Shown in pieces: positions 36,923-56,085 of a DNA stretch of 64,000 nt (its first letter is position 1; the number at the start of each line of letters is the position of its first letter). The DNA lies in the NCBI GenBank assembly GCA_963813345.1, contig CAWEYR010000024.1, positions 124,001-188,000 on the forward strand, written 5' to 3'. The notes beneath the pieces were generated by a model, which ran no database searches, was not told the DNA's origin, and was given only the letters and a program-made list of their open reading frames with translations. This stretch comes from CAWDDA01 sp963813345. GTDB taxonomy: Bacteria > Acidobacteriota > Blastocatellia > RBC074. The position numbers and the translations under genes were made by a program.

Positions 36923-38032
36923 TCCGAAGATATCTTTCACTTTACTGGCGATATTGCGGGCGGGCTTTTCTTTCTGTTTTTCTTCGATGGCGGAGAGTTG
37001 CTCGAGAAGGCGGCGTTGCTCGCGTGTGAGGCGTGAAGGGGTCATGACAGTGACGACCACGTAGAGGTCGCCCCGTCCGTGCCCCTGAAGCGAGACGATG
37101 CCCTTGCCGGACACCCGGAAGATCGAACCGGTCTGGGTCCCTTCAGGGATTGAAATCACCTCTTCAGCATCGAGTGTCGGAACCGGGATTTCAGCTCCGA
37201 GCGCTGCCTGAGAGAAGGTCACTGGAACATTGACGTAGAGGTTGTTGCCCTGTCTTTCGAAAAGCTCGTGTTCTTTGACATGAATTACAACGTAAAGGTC
37301 CCCGCGACCGCCACCAGATGAACCTGCTTCACCCTCGCCCGCGACTCTTAGTCGAGCCCCGGTATCGACTCCAGCAGGGATTCTGATCTCGATCTGATGA
37401 TTGTTTTCGATCCGTCCTTCACCGCGACAGGATTTGCACGCCGATGTGATGATTCGTCCATTGCCTCGGCACTGATTACAGGTGCGGCTCACCGAAAAGA
37501 AGCCTTGCTGATAGCGGACCTGGCCGGCACCACCACAGAGATTGCAAACGACCGGAGAGGTTCCTGGCGCCGCTCCTGATCCTTTGCAGGTTTCGCACAC
37601 TTCGAGGCGCGGAATGTCGATCTGCATCTTGTGACCGGTTGCCGCCTGCTCGAGTGATATCTCGAGGTCATAACGAAGATCGGATCCTCGTTGCGGACCG
37701 TTTCGGCTTCGACTCCGTCCCCCAAACAGATCGCCAAAGAGATCACCCAGAATGTCCTCGAACCCGCCGAAATCGCCACCCGTCCAGGGTGCTCCTCCAC
37801 CGGAGGAACTGATGCCGGCGTGGCCAAACCGATCGTAACGGGCGCGCGTATCCGCCGATGAGAGGACGCCGTAGGCCTCGGCGGCCTCTTTGAAGCTTTC
37901 TTCGGCCGCGTGGTCTCCCGGATTTCGATCCGGGTGAAATTTCATTGCGAGTTTTCGGTAGGCGCTTTTTAGTTCCTGATCGGTAGCGGTTCGGCTGACA
38001 CCCAGGACCTCATAATAGTCACGTTTACTCAA
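36920..38032 (-). CDS. dnaJ: molecular chaperone DnaJ
   Basis: Hsp40 co-chaperone of DnaK. The J-domain has KRDYYEVLGVSR and MKFHPDRNPGD; a Gly-rich region follows. Four zinc-finger CxxCxGxG repeats appear: CETCKGSG, CNLCGGAG, CNQCRGNG and CKSCRGEG. The C-terminal substrate domains are complete. The open frame extends far upstream, but the conserved start is TTG at 38030-38032, with GAGGAG upstream. Length 370, normal. Its 3' end meets a heptamer repeat. No dnaK or grpE is next to it. Confidence 0.95.
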   Translation of the reverse strand: MSKRDYYEVLGVSRTATDQELKSAYRKLAMKFHPDRNPGDHAAEESFKEAAEAYGVLSSADTRARYDRFGHAGISSSGGGAPWTGGDFGGFEDILGDLFGDLFGGRSRSRNGPQRGSDLRYDLEISLEQAATGHKMQIDIPRLEVCETCKGSGAAPGTSPVVCNLCGGAGQVRYQQGFFSVSRTCNQCRGNGRIITSACKSCRGEGRIENNHQIEIRIPAGVDTGARLRVAGEGEAGSSGGGRGDLYVVIHVKEHELFERQGNNLYVNVPVTFSQAALGAEIPVPTLDAEEVISIPEGTQTGSIFRVSGKGIVSLQGHGRGDLYVVVTVMTPSRLTREQRRLLEQLSAIEEKQKEKPARNIASKVKDIFG

Positions 38033-38140
38033 ATCGGTCTCCTCAAGCAAAATACAAAGGTGAGATTGTAATCGTAGCTTGGGTTCCGAGCAAGTTCGAC
38101 CTTCTGATTGCAGCGCATTCCTCTCGTCGCGACAATTCGG

Positions 38141-38174
38141 TTGCCTTCTGTTGGATTCTTTTAACAGAAGGCAA
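38141..38174. repeat. 12-bp-arm hairpin upstream of tRNA cluster
   Basis: TTGCCTTCTGTT (38141-38152) and AACAGAAGGCAA (38163-38174) are exact complements with a 10-base loop. It lies between divergent dnaJ and the tRNA cluster. The rest of 38033-38320 holds no supported gene; one candidate promoter is given separately. Confidence 0.75.
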
Positions 38175-38230
38175 CAAAGGTCACAAAGAGCAGAGATTGC
38201 AGTGAAAGAGCTGAAGTGGGCTGCGTGCGC

Positions 38231-38260
38231 TTGCAAACGGCGGACCAGCTTTGTTATTAT
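38231..38260 (+). promoter_or_regulatory. candidate promoter of the tRNA-tuf cluster
   Basis: TTGCAA (38231-38236), an 18-base spacer and TATTAT (38255-38260) precede the first tRNA by 60 bases. A good sigma70-type match, consistent with a strong stable-RNA promoter, but not proven. Confidence 0.45.
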
Positions 38261-38320
38261 CTCGCTTTTGGCAGAGGCTCTCTTTTGAAGCCGATAGTGT
38301 GTGTAGAGACGGCGTTTCAA

Positions 38321-38392
<72 letters not shown>

Positions 38393-38414
38393 CTGCTGAG
38401 ATCTTTGTACGTTT

Positions 38415-38500
<86 letters not shown>

Positions 38501-38509
38501 GTGATTCGA

Positions 38510-38584
<75 letters not shown>

Positions 38585-38636
38585 GAAAGCGCTTGCGAAG
38601 CGCGGAATGACGCTGGGATAATAAGAGTGGCTTCGA

Positions 38637-38712
<76 letters not shown>

Positions 38713-38742
38713 TCATAGACTGCAGGACTGACACGAGAAGGT

Positions 38743-39931
<1,189 letters not shown>

Positions 39932-39941
39932 AAGAAGAAGC

Positions 39942-40048
39942 AGTGGCCAGTGGTCAGTGACCAGTGGTCAGTGAAGAAGAGGCCAGCGATTAGTGATCAG
40001 AGGAAAACGGAGTCGAACTGGCCACTGGCCACTGACCACTGACCACTA
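39942..40048. repeat. heptamer palindrome between tuf and rpmG
   Basis: AGTGGCCAGTGGTCAGTGAC and further GGTCAGT units (39942-39973) are inverted at 40021-40048 (GCCACTGGCCACTGACCACTGACC). It could form a long hairpin between tuf and rpmG and thus affect read-through or mRNA stability. Confidence 0.9.
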
Positions 40049-40068
40049 TGACGGACTAGGAATAGATT

Positions 40069-40221
40069 ATGCCGAGAGATAACATCACGCTGCAGTGTGG
40101 TGATTGCAAACATCGCAATTACGTCACTGACAAGAACAAGAAGAAGACGACAACGCGGCTCGAGTTCCGCAAGTTCTGCCGTCAGTGCCGCAAGCACACG
40201 CAGCACAAGGAAACGAAGTAG
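40069..40221 (+). CDS. rpmG: 50S ribosomal protein L33
   Basis: A 50-residue ribosomal protein of the large subunit. It begins MPRDNITLQCGDCKHRNYVT and has the two zinc-binding CxxC pairs (CGDC and CRQC) followed by KHTQHKETK. This is the four-Cys, zinc-binding form of L33. It sits between tuf and tRNA-Trp, the common rpmG-secE-nusG arrangement. Confidence 0.95.
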   Translation: MPRDNITLQCGDCKHRNYVTDKNKKKTTTRLEFRKFCRQCRKHTQHKETK

Positions 40222-40233
40222 AGGGCTAACTTC

Positions 40234-40309
40234 AGGGGTATAGTGTCAATGGTTAGCACGTCGGTCTCCAAAACCGAAAGTCCGGGTTCGAGTCCTGGTA
40301 CCCCTGCCA
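40234..40309 (+). tRNA. tRNA-Trp (CCA)
   Basis: Acceptor AGGGGTA pairs with TACCCCT; loop CTCCAAA, anticodon CCA; a 3' CCA is encoded at 40307-40309. Position between rpmG and secE is common in bacteria. Confidence 0.96.
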
Positions 40310-40332
40310 GAAGCTAGAGAAGTAGAGGAAGT

Positions 40333-40631
40333 ATGGCGACATCGCGAACGGGCGACGAGACATCGCTCGAGGTGGAAGCAGCCAGTGAGATAGAGTCGCA
40401 GGGCAGCAAGCTGCCAAGCTTAGCTGGTGGGGAAACCTTCGCAATTTCATTCACGAGGTGAAACTCGAAATGAAGAAGGTCTCCTGGCCATCAAGGAGCG
40501 AGGTGATCAACACGACAATCGTGGTGATCATTGCGGTCTTCTTCTTTGCGTTCTATTTGTTCGGTGCGGACATCGTCCTGTCTTATGCGATTCAGGGCAT
40601 CGAGTGGCTTGCTCAGAGGCTTATTGGATAG
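40333..40631 (+). CDS. secE: preprotein translocase subunit SecE, frameshifted
   Basis: SecE stabilises the SecY channel. The open frame from ATG 40333 (a hydrophilic N-terminal stretch) is broken near 40425-40435 (GGTGGGG); the next frame carries the conserved amphipathic helix NFIHEVKLEMKKVSWPSRSE and one membrane helix (TTIVVIIAVFFFAFYLFGAD). Repaired length is about 98 residues, typical of single-helix SecE. nusG follows. Confidence 0.92.
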
Positions 40632-40682
40632 AAGGCAGCAGAGGTCACGCTCTTAATGGAGGCGGGCTTGCTTGCAACCACT

Positions 40683-41246
40683 ATGGCTAAGCAATGGTTC
40701 ATTATTCATACCTATTCGGGCTATGAGCGCAAAGTGCGCGACAGCCTGGAGACCCGCATTCAGGCCTTCGGGATGCAGGACGAGGTAACTCAGGTTCTCA
40801 TCCCGACTGAGACAGTTGTCGAGATGCGCGGATCCAAGCGCGTCGAAAGCACGCGCATGTTCTTTCCCGGATATGTGCTTGTCGAGATCGAGACGAATGA
40901 CCGGGCAGAGATTTCGGATCGCGCGTGGCACCTGATCAAGAGCACTCCAAAGGTAACGAGCTTTGTCGGAGGACAGAAACCGACTCCGCTTTCACCTGAA
41001 GAAGTCGATCAGATTGTGCATCACGTAGCGGTTGCCGCTGAAAAGCCGAAGCCCAAGTTCACGTTTCAGCGCGGAGAGACTGTACGCATCACAAATGGAC
41101 CGTTTACTTCCTTCATGGGAACAGTTGAGGAAGTAAATCCTGACAAGAACATGCTCAAGGTAAGCGTTACGATTTTCGGACGCGCGACTCCGGTCGAGCT
41201 TGGGTTTCTCGAAGTGGAAAAAGTTTCATTCTCGGATGAGACATAG
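40683..41246 (+). CDS. nusG: transcription antitermination factor NusG
   Basis: NusG binds RNA polymerase beta-prime clamp helices and links transcription to translation and Rho. The NGN domain opens MAKQWFIIHTYSGYERKVR and includes MFFPGYVLVE; the KOW domain has FQRGETVRITNGPFTSFMG. The start at ATG 40683 is the conserved one; ATG 40656 is in frame but adds nine odd residues. Length 187, intact. Confidence 0.96.
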   Translation: MAKQWFIIHTYSGYERKVRDSLETRIQAFGMQDEVTQVLIPTETVVEMRGSKRVESTRMFFPGYVLVEIETNDRAEISDRAWHLIKSTPKVTSFVGGQKPTPLSPEEVDQIVHHVAVAAEKPKPKFTFQRGETVRITNGPFTSFMGTVEEVNPDKNMLKVSVTIFGRATPVELGFLEVEKVSFSDET

Positions 41247-41319
41247 ATAGTGAACTACACGATAGCGTTCACATAGTTCGACGAGCACTTAGAAGTTCTG
41301 ACTTAGAAGTTTTAAGGTT

Positions 41320-41743
41320 ATGGCGAAGAAAATTCTCGGATACATCAAACTCCAGGTTCCCGCCGGCAAGGCCAACCCTGCACCGCCGATTGGTACGGCA
41401 CTCGGCCCCCAGGGTGTAAACATCATGGAGTTCTGCAAGCAGTTCAATGCGAAAACCGCGACCATGGGCGATGTGAAGATCCCCGTAGTCATCACGGTCT
41501 TCGCTGACCGCTCTTTCACCTTTATCACAAAAACCCCGCCGGCGGCTGATCTTCTTGAAGAAGGCTGCCAAGATCGAAAAGGGTTCCGGAAAACCGAATC
41601 GTGAGAAGAACGGGACAGTTACGAGAGCTCAGATTGAAGAGATCGCGAAAGTAAAGCTTCAGGATCTCAACACCACAAATCTCGAGTCCGCGATCCGCAC
41701 GATTGAAGGTACCGCGAAAAGCCTCGGACTCGAGATCACGTAA
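41320..41743 (+). CDS. rplK: 50S ribosomal protein L11, frameshifted
   Basis: L11 forms the GTPase-associated center of the ribosome with 23S rRNA. The N-terminal domain shows KLQVPAGKANPAPPIGTALG and GVNIMEFCKQFN; the C-terminal RNA-binding domain IEEIAKVKLQDLNTTNLESA. An extra T near 41551-41556 breaks the frame; the next frame picks up KKAAKIEKGSGKPN. Repaired length is about 140. Confidence 0.96.
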
Positions 41744-41828
41744 GGCGAACGGGCAACCGTTCTTCAAACAGGGAGTGGTACTGGCACTCGAAACGTCAGC
41801 CACGATTGAACCTGTGAGGTTAATCAAA

Positions 41829-42519
41829 ATGGCAGGAAAGAAATTCGCAGCAGCGGTCGCGCAAATCGAGCGGGGAAAGTTCTATACGCTTGCCGACGCC
41901 GTCGAGCTGCTCAAGAAGATAGCATTTGCAAAATTCGATGAGACAGTCGAAGTGACCATGGTCCTCGGCGTTGATCCACGCAAGGCTGATCAGCTTGTGC
42001 GCGGCACCATCGTGCTTATCGCATGGGCTTGGCAAATCCAAGCGCGTCGCTGTGATTACTTCAGGCGACAAGCAGCGAGAGGCCCAGGAAGCGGGCGCGG
42101 ACGAAGTCGGAGGCGACGAACTGGTCGAAAAGATACGCGGCGGCTATCTGAATTTCGATGCCGTCATCGCGACGCCCGACATGATGAAGTCGGTGGGAAC
42201 TCTTGGTAAGGTCCTCGGACCTCGCGGCCTGATGCCAAATCCAAAGACCGGCACGGTTACCGCGGATGTAACGACTGCTATCAAAGAGACCAAGGCGGGT
42301 AAGGTTGAGTTTCGCGTCGACAAGACTGGCGTCATCCACGTTCCCGTTGGAAAGATATCGTTCAGCGCCGACAAGATTGTTGAAAATGCGCGATCGATCA
42401 TCGATGCGGTCATCAGGGCTAAGCCGGCGACCGCGAAGGGCAAATACGTAAAGAAGGTGAACATCGCGACAACGATGAGCCCCGGCATTCTTCTGGATGC
42501 GGCGGCACTTGGCGCCTAG
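41829..42519 (+). CDS. rplA: 50S ribosomal protein L1, frameshifted
   Basis: L1 forms the mobile stalk that guides E-site tRNA out, and in other bacteria represses its own mRNA. Visible: MAGKKFAAAVAQIERGKFY, VEVTMVLGVDPRKADQLVRG, then after a shift near 42018 the GLGKSKRVAVI segment and GPRGLMPNPKTGTV. The first frame gives the N-terminal, the second the remaining part. Start ATG 41829. Repaired length is about 229. Confidence 0.96.
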
Positions 42520-42529
42520 GACGAAAAAC

Positions 42530-43063
42530 ATGAAGACCAGAAAGCAAAAAGAAGAAGAGATTACGATCCTGAAAACGGAGCTCGCAGAAGCCGGGAACGC
42601 TTTTGTCGTCAGTTTCCAGGGCCTTACGGTTGAAAAGGATCAGCAGCTGCGTCGCCAGCTTCGCGAGGCGCAGTTGAGCTATCGGGTTGTCAAGAATACG
42701 CTCGCGCGCCGGGCGCTCGGCGAAACGCCGTTGAAGGACATAAGTGATGATTTCACGGGTCCGACGGCCGTCGCATACAGCAAGACTGATCCGGTGTCGC
42801 TCGCGAAGATTCTAACGAAGTTTGCGAAGGAGAACTCTCAGTTCACATTCAAGGCTGGTGTGGTTGAGGGGCGCGTCATTTCGATCAAGGACGTCGATGC
42901 GCTCGCGACGATGCCATCCAAGGAAGAGCTCATCAGCAAGCTGATGTTCCTTTTGAATGCCCAGGCACAGAGGCTGGTAACGGCTCTTGCGGGCACTGCG
43001 CGCAATCTCGCTATTGTCGTCAACGAGATCGCAAAGCAAAAAGAAGGCACTGCCTCGTCGTAG
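42530..43063 (+). CDS. rplJ: 50S ribosomal protein L10
   Basis: L10 anchors the L7/L12 stalk. MKTRKQKEEEITILKTELAE and the conserved FVVSFQGLTVEKDQQLR and VVKNTLARRAL are clear; the C-terminal helix that binds L12 dimers follows. ATG 42530 is the conserved start, ten bases after the rplA stop. Length 177, intact. Confidence 0.95.
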   Translation: MKTRKQKEEEITILKTELAEAGNAFVVSFQGLTVEKDQQLRRQLREAQLSYRVVKNTLARRALGETPLKDISDDFTGPTAVAYSKTDPVSLAKILTKFAKENSQFTFKAGVVEGRVISIKDVDALATMPSKEELISKLMFLLNAQAQRLVTALAGTARNLAIVVNEIAKQKEGTASS

Positions 43064-43190
43064 GCGAGAGGCCGGGTTCGATTTTTGACGGCTTGGTTTT
43101 TGAAAGGCTGCGAGCGATGTCAGATCGCAGCTTGCCGCGTCGATCGGATAAGGGAGTGATGCACCGGATCTGATCTTACGTGCGCATCAG

Positions 43191-43206
43191 GGCGGTACAA
43201 CGTACC
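43191..43206. repeat. short GTACGTTGTACCGCC fragment between rplJ and rplL
   Basis: GGCGGTACAACGTACC is an exact piece of the repeat seen at 13985-14011 and 63503-63587. The 192-base rplJ-rplL gap is longer than usual; this repeat lies 50 bases before rplL. Confidence 0.8.
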
Positions 43207-43255
43207 CCTTGAACGCGTTTTTATAGTCATTAGTTGAGAGGAAAGAGAAACGATC

Positions 43256-43640
43256 ATGGCGGATATTCAGAATCTGGTAGAAGAGATAAAGGGGTTGAGC
43301 CTGCTCGAAGCGTCGCAGCTGGTGAAGGCTCTCGAGGAGACTTTTGGAGTCTCGGCAGCCGCTGCAGCGGCCGTCGCTGCTCCGGCAGGTGGTGGAGCGG
43401 CAGCGGCGGCCCCCGTAGAGGAAGAGAAGACTGAGTTCAACGTCGTGCTGTCTGCAGCCGGTTCGAACAAGATCAATGTGATCAAGGTGGTTCGCGAGAT
43501 CACCGAGTCTTGGACTCAAGGAAGCGAAGGACCTTGTTGACGGAGCTCCCAAAGCCGTCAAGGAAGGCGTTTCCAAGGACGAGGCAGACGAGATCAAGAA
43601 GAAGTTAACGGACGCAGGCGCGACCGTCGAAGTCAACTAA
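43256..43640 (+). CDS. rplL: 50S ribosomal protein L7/L12, frameshifted
   Basis: Stalk protein that recruits translation factors. N-terminal dimerisation helix pair (IQNLVEEIKGLSLLEASQLV), an Ala/Gly hinge (residues about 36-52) and the C-terminal domain (TEFNVVLSAAGSNKINVIKV). The frame shifts near 43508 (GAGTCTTGG) and continues GLKEAKDLVDGAPKAVKEGV to TVEVN. Repaired length is about 127. A good AGAGGAAAGAG precedes the start. Confidence 0.96.
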
Positions 43641-43780
43641 TTGTCTTCCGCCAGGCATCTGAAGTGGTGCGTGTTTACCGGAATAGCCGGCGGAGACGAG
43701 TTCTCTTCGAGCTGAGCAGGGCGAAGACGAGCATCAGCGATTACTTGGCACAACCTAAAAGCAGAATCTGCGTGACGAGC

Positions 43781-43810
43781 GCGGCTGGGAGAGGTGTTCT
43801 TCCCAGCCGC
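43781..43810 (+). terminator. hairpin in the rplL-rpoB gap, possible attenuator
   Basis: GCGGCTGGGA (43781-43790) and TCCCAGCCGC (43801-43810) form an exact 10-base stem with a 10-base loop, followed by CTGTTTGTCGTT. In E. coli this gap holds an attenuator and an RNase III site; this hairpin could play that role here. Weak U-tract, so partial termination is more likely than complete. Confidence 0.6.
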
Positions 43811-43888
43811 CTGTTTGTCGTTCGCCGTCCCTTTTCCGCAGGCGACGATAACTCGAGCACCAACTAAGAGAGAAGGATTTCGTTTCTC

Positions 43889-48267
<4,379 letters not shown>

Positions 48268-48314
48268 GTCCAACTTGACGCGTGGGAGGCCGAGTGCCTC
48301 CCAGGGAGGAAGAA

Positions 48315-52586
<4,272 letters not shown>

Positions 52587-52614
52587 ATATTTGTTCATTT
52601 TCCAATTGAGAGTT

Positions 52615-52663
52615 GTCATTTGTCATTGGTTTGGGGGGACTCCCCAAGCCAATGACGAATGAC
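52615..52663 (+). terminator. terminator-like hairpin after rpoC
   Basis: GTCATTTGTCATTGGTTTGGGG and CCCCAAGCCAATGACGAATGAC pair almost completely around a five-base loop, 28 bases after the rpoC stop. No long U-tract follows. The rest of 52664-52800 shows nothing clear. Confidence 0.8.
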
Positions 52664-52801
52664 GGGAATCTTTCGATCTCTTCAGAAACACGCGGGTTCG
52701 GATGTGTGACGCGTGTCAGTAGCCCGACCGTTAGGGAGTGCTCTTCCGGCACCTCATCTTGTACTTCCGATCCGGCCCATATCATCCTGTAGTATAAGTT
52801 C

Positions 52802-52830
52802 TTGACCCGAATCGCGCGATTTGCTAGTAT
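52802..52830 (+). promoter_or_regulatory. sigma70-type promoter for the RDD protein gene
   Basis: TTGACC (52802-52807), exactly 17 bases, then TAGTAT (52825-52830); the start codon is 26 bases further on. One of the best promoter matches in the window. Confidence 0.6.
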
Positions 52831-52856
52831 CCCGCCATCTTCTCACAAACTACAGG

Positions 52857-53945
52857 ATGAAATGTGACAAGTGCGAACTTGAATTGAGTGGCGGGGCCGC
52901 AATCTGTGGACATTGCGGTCACAATAATGCACCGCAGCAGTCAGATTCCGTCCGGCTGACTCGCTCACTGACTTCGTCTCTGACGGTGAAGGCGGAGGCG
53001 ACTCTAATCCCGTTTCCACAGTCCGCTCCCGTTACAGCGAAGGCTCAGGTGGGCGATGAGGCTCCACGCTGGCGAAATCAGGTCAAAGAGAGCGTTCGTT
53101 TATTTCGCGAGCAACGGACGGTCGTCGATGAATTGATCCCAGACGAGCAGCCCGACCTCGCGGCGCCTTCTGATGCACCTCATCCCGTCGTAGAAGCTGC
53201 CTTGAAACGCCTTCAACGCTCTTCCAGAGCGAGCGCAGCTCAACCGAAGGAGACCGTTGAGCCTGAAGTCGTCAGAGAGAAACCGCTCGAGAAGCCACTG
53301 ATCGTAAAGCCACCGATCGAGAAGCCACTGCTCTTCGCGGAAACGACGGAAGTAGAGGATTTGCCTGATCCCGTTCCAGTTCAACCTGTGAAGCGGGCAA
53401 CTCGCGAACCTCGTGTGGTGACGACTCCCGCTCCAGTGGTAGCGCCAAAGATCGAACTGCATCCGCCTGCGATGCCGCAACCAAGCTCACTGCCACAGCC
53501 TGCGAAGCTTACAGATCGTCTGCTTGCCACATTTTTTGATCTGGCACTGATTGTGGTGGCCTCCGTTCCTCTCTTTGCGGTTCATTCTCTTACAGGTGTG
53601 AATCTGGGACACGGAATCCTGTACACTGCGCTCGCGATCCTCGTGTGGGTTACCTTCATCTACCAGCTCTGGACGATGCTCGTTGCGAAACGAACGTGTG
53701 GTATGGCCTGGCGCAACCTCAGAGTTGTCGATGCCGAGACGCACGAATTGACATTTCCCGAATGGCGCATATTTGCACGATCGATCGCTGCTACTGTCAG
53801 TCTCGCACTCTTTCCTCTCAATGTTCTCATAATCTGGTCGAGCGGGTCTCAATCGGGGCTCGCAGATGTGCTCTCGCAGACAGCCGTTTGCCAATTCCCA
53901 AACCGCCCAGTCCAGGCCTCACCCTCCAGATCGCAGAACAGTTAA
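52857..53945 (+). CDS. zinc-ribbon and RDD-domain membrane protein
   Basis: 362 residues. ATG 52857 begins a small zinc ribbon (MKCDKCELELSGG, then ICGHCGHNN). A long Pro/Glu/Lys-rich linker includes a short repeat EKPLIVKPPIEKPLL. The C-terminal RDD domain has two or three membrane helices (LTDRLLATFFDLALIVVASV, ILYTALAILVWVTFIYQLW) with the family Arg and Asp, plus RTCGMAWRNLRVVD and FARSIAATVSLAL. Function unknown; many RDD proteins are transport or membrane-adaptor proteins. The extreme C-terminus (after LADVLSQT) does not look conserved, and a small frameshift there is possible. Confidence 0.8.
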   Translation: MKCDKCELELSGGAAICGHCGHNNAPQQSDSVRLTRSLTSSLTVKAEATLIPFPQSAPVTAKAQVGDEAPRWRNQVKESVRLFREQRTVVDELIPDEQPDLAAPSDAPHPVVEAALKRLQRSSRASAAQPKETVEPEVVREKPLEKPLIVKPPIEKPLLFAETTEVEDLPDPVPVQPVKRATREPRVVTTPAPVVAPKIELHPPAMPQPSSLPQPAKLTDRLLATFFDLALIVVASVPLFAVHSLTGVNLGHGILYTALAILVWVTFIYQLWTMLVAKRTCGMAWRNLRVVDAETHELTFPEWRIFARSIAATVSLALFPLNVLIIWSSGSQSGLADVLSQTAVCQFPNRPVQASPSRSQNS

Positions 53946-53993
53946 TAGCGCAGTCAAGCAGAAACTTCCTCGTCAACACGCTACTATTCCTGT

Positions 53994-55377
53994 ATGGATG
54001 ACGCGCTTCTCAAAGCGGTGGTCGACGAACTCGCTCATACTTTGCCCGGAGCGCGATTGCAGAGGGCGGTTCAACGAGGCGCAACCGACCTTCTTCTGGA
54101 TTTCAACCGTAAGGATGGCCGTTGGCTGATCATATCTACCGATGCGAACCGGCTGACACTTCATCTCGGCAAGCGGCCGGATCGCGAAAGCGACCCGCCT
54201 CAGCGGACGGACACCGCGTTCGTGGCTTCGTTAAGAAAGCACTTCGTTGAAACGCGGTTACGAGATATCGCAAAGCTGCCGGAAGATCGAGTTGTCGAGC
54301 TTGAATTTGCAGCGGGAGCGCGCCGACTTGTCGTCCGACTGACTGGAAATTCGGCGGATATCGTCATCACTGAAGATTCGGTCGTACATTGCATCACTTC
54401 GGAATCGCGAGAGTTCGGGCAAGACTCAAGGAGCCCCGCGGCAGTTCTCACCAGTCCCAAGGTGATTTCCCGACTGCAAACGAAGCGGCTGAGCATTACT
54501 TCAATTCTGCTGACGCTCATCTTTCATTCCTCCGCGAACAACAGTCAGTCAGATCGCATCTCACGGGAAAGATAAAGAAGCTGCGAACTCTTGCCGGAAA
54601 GCTCGAGGACGACCGTAGCCGATTTCTTGGCGGACCGACGCATCAGCGATATGGAGAGCTTCTGCTCGCGAATCTTCATCAGATAAGAACAGAAGGACAA
54701 GGCATTTGTTGTCGTCGACATCTACGATCCTTCAGGCAACACAATCTCGATCCCAATGGTCGAACATCTGATGCCCGGTTGGCGGCCGAACACTATTTCA
54801 AGCTTGCGCGCCGATCACGAAACGGCCTTAAGGCCATCGACGAGCGGCTGCCCGAGGTCGAGGTGCAGATTGAAAAGGCTGAAGCCGATCTCAAAAGCGT
54901 AGACGAAGCTGAAAACCTGGAGGACCTGCAGGGATCTCAGTTCGGATTGGCATGCCCGTTCGTCGTCAAACGACAGTGGAAAAGAAGCAACAAGCGCCGA
55001 AAATCTCGGGCGTACGGCGTTATCGAACGAGCGAGGGATTCGAAATCCTCGTAGGACGATCCGATCAGGACAACGACAACCTGACTTTCCGCGTGGCAAA
55101 ATCGCACGATCTTTGGTTTCACGCGGCAGATTATCCCGGATCACACGTCGTGCTGCGAAATCCACATCGCTCCCTTCCCCCTCCTGGCGCAATACAGAAG
55201 GCGGCACAGATCGCAGCCAAGTTCAGTCACGCCCGTCACGACTCAAAGGTTGCGGTCAATTACTGCGAGAAGAAGTTTGTTACGAAACTCAAACGCGCCG
55301 CGCCAGGCCAGGTTCGCCTCTCATCGTTCAAAACAATTCTCGTAGAACCCGGCGAGCCAGCTGAGAGAATTCTATAG
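53994..55377 (+). CDS. RqcH/NFACT-family ribosome quality-control protein, frameshifted
   Basis: RqcH binds peptidyl-tRNA on stalled 50S subunits and adds C-terminal Ala tails. Here the N-terminal NFACT-N domain (ELAHTLPGARLQRAVQRG) is in one frame to about 54450, the coiled-coil middle (SFLREQQSVRSHLTGKIKKL) in a second, and the NFACT-R domain in a third: FEILVGRSDQDNDNLTFRVA and HDLWFHAADYPGSHVVLR. Breaks lie near 54450, 54700-54790 and 54960. The repaired length of about 460 is shorter than Bacillus RqcH (about 570), so part of the middle may be missing. Role is inferred from family. Confidence 0.83.
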
Positions 55378-55380
55378 ACG

Positions 55381-55507
55381 GCCTGGGAGCGCTGAGCAGC
55401 GTCTGGAGCGCGGCGGCTTGCGCGCTGCGTCAGATGGATCACAGCGAGCAAGCGGCGCCAAGTGCGACTCCATGGCTCAGCGCTCAGCCAGCCTGGCGCT
55501 CCCAGGC
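55381..55507. repeat. palindrome between convergent rqcH-like and YjdF-like genes
   Basis: GCCTGGGAGCGCTGAGC (55381-55397) is inverted in GCTCAGCG and GCGCTCCCAGGC (to 55507). The core GGGAGCGC/GCGCTCCC also flanks the 24303-24620 element. The 3' arm runs into the coding end of the YjdF-like gene. Confidence 0.8.
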
Positions 55508-56085
55508 GGCTCTCGCAGGAGAAAGTATCCAAGCACAGTGCCAAGACCCATGCCAAGCAAATCCCACTGAAGGTCGTTGGCGGTGTCATACGCCCCATGA
55601 ATCCGCATTCCAGGCGCGGGATGCATGTACTTATCGTCCCAGAGCTCGATCACCTCATAGAATCCGGCCAGCAGGAAGACAGTCGCGAATGCAAACACGC
55701 ACACCAGGTAGAATGGCATTCGGATACCAAGAGGCCCGTCAAAGAGAGTCCGCGCCAACCAGATCGCTGAGGGCATGACGAGTGCCGAAATGAGACAGTG
55801 CGCGTACTCGTCGTACTGAATGTAGGGAAACGGACGACCATACAATCCGAGAACGCCCGCATTGCCAATGCCATCCACGAGTACGCAGCAGACCAGAAGA
55901 AACAGCACACTGAGCGGGGCAGTTATCCCTAAGCGACGTTTCAGCCAGAAGCTGGATACACCCAGCATAACGATTACGATCGCCGTGCTTGTATAGATCG
56001 GCAAGTAGGCAAGCCGAAGGAGAAAAAGGATGGTGGCAACTGAAATGAGGGTAATCGTGAGGAAGTCAATCTTCGATAGTTTCAC
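55477..56085 (-). CDS. YjdF/DUF2238-like membrane protein
   Basis: About 202 residues with five or six membrane helices. The DUF2238 signature residues are in QYDEYAHCLISALVMP, GFYEVIELWDDKY and YDTANDLQWDLLGMGLG. Function is unknown. GTG 56085 overlaps the nominal upstream stop with GTGA; ATG 56121 would add 12 residues but lacks a ribosome binding site. It is probably co-transcribed with the larger membrane protein upstream. Its 3' end is made of repeat sequence. Confidence 0.78.
   Translation of the reverse strand: MKLSKIDFLTITLISVATILFLLRLAYLPIYTSTAIVIVMLGVSSFWLKRRLGITAPLSVLFLLVCCVLVDGIGNAGVLGLYGRPFPYIQYDEYAHCLISALVMPSAIWLARTLFDGPLGIRMPFYLVCVFAFATVFLLAGFYEVIELWDDKYMHPAPGMRIHGAYDTANDLQWDLLGMGLGTVLGYFLLREPPGSARLAER

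Noticed and set aside
38079..38288. 69-residue plus-strand frame before the tRNAs
   Set aside because: Contains the hairpin and promoter candidate, no ribosome binding site and no homology that I recognise.
43664..43867. small plus-strand frame between rplL and rpoB
   Set aside because: No motif and it spans the attenuator-like hairpin; treated as leader sequence.
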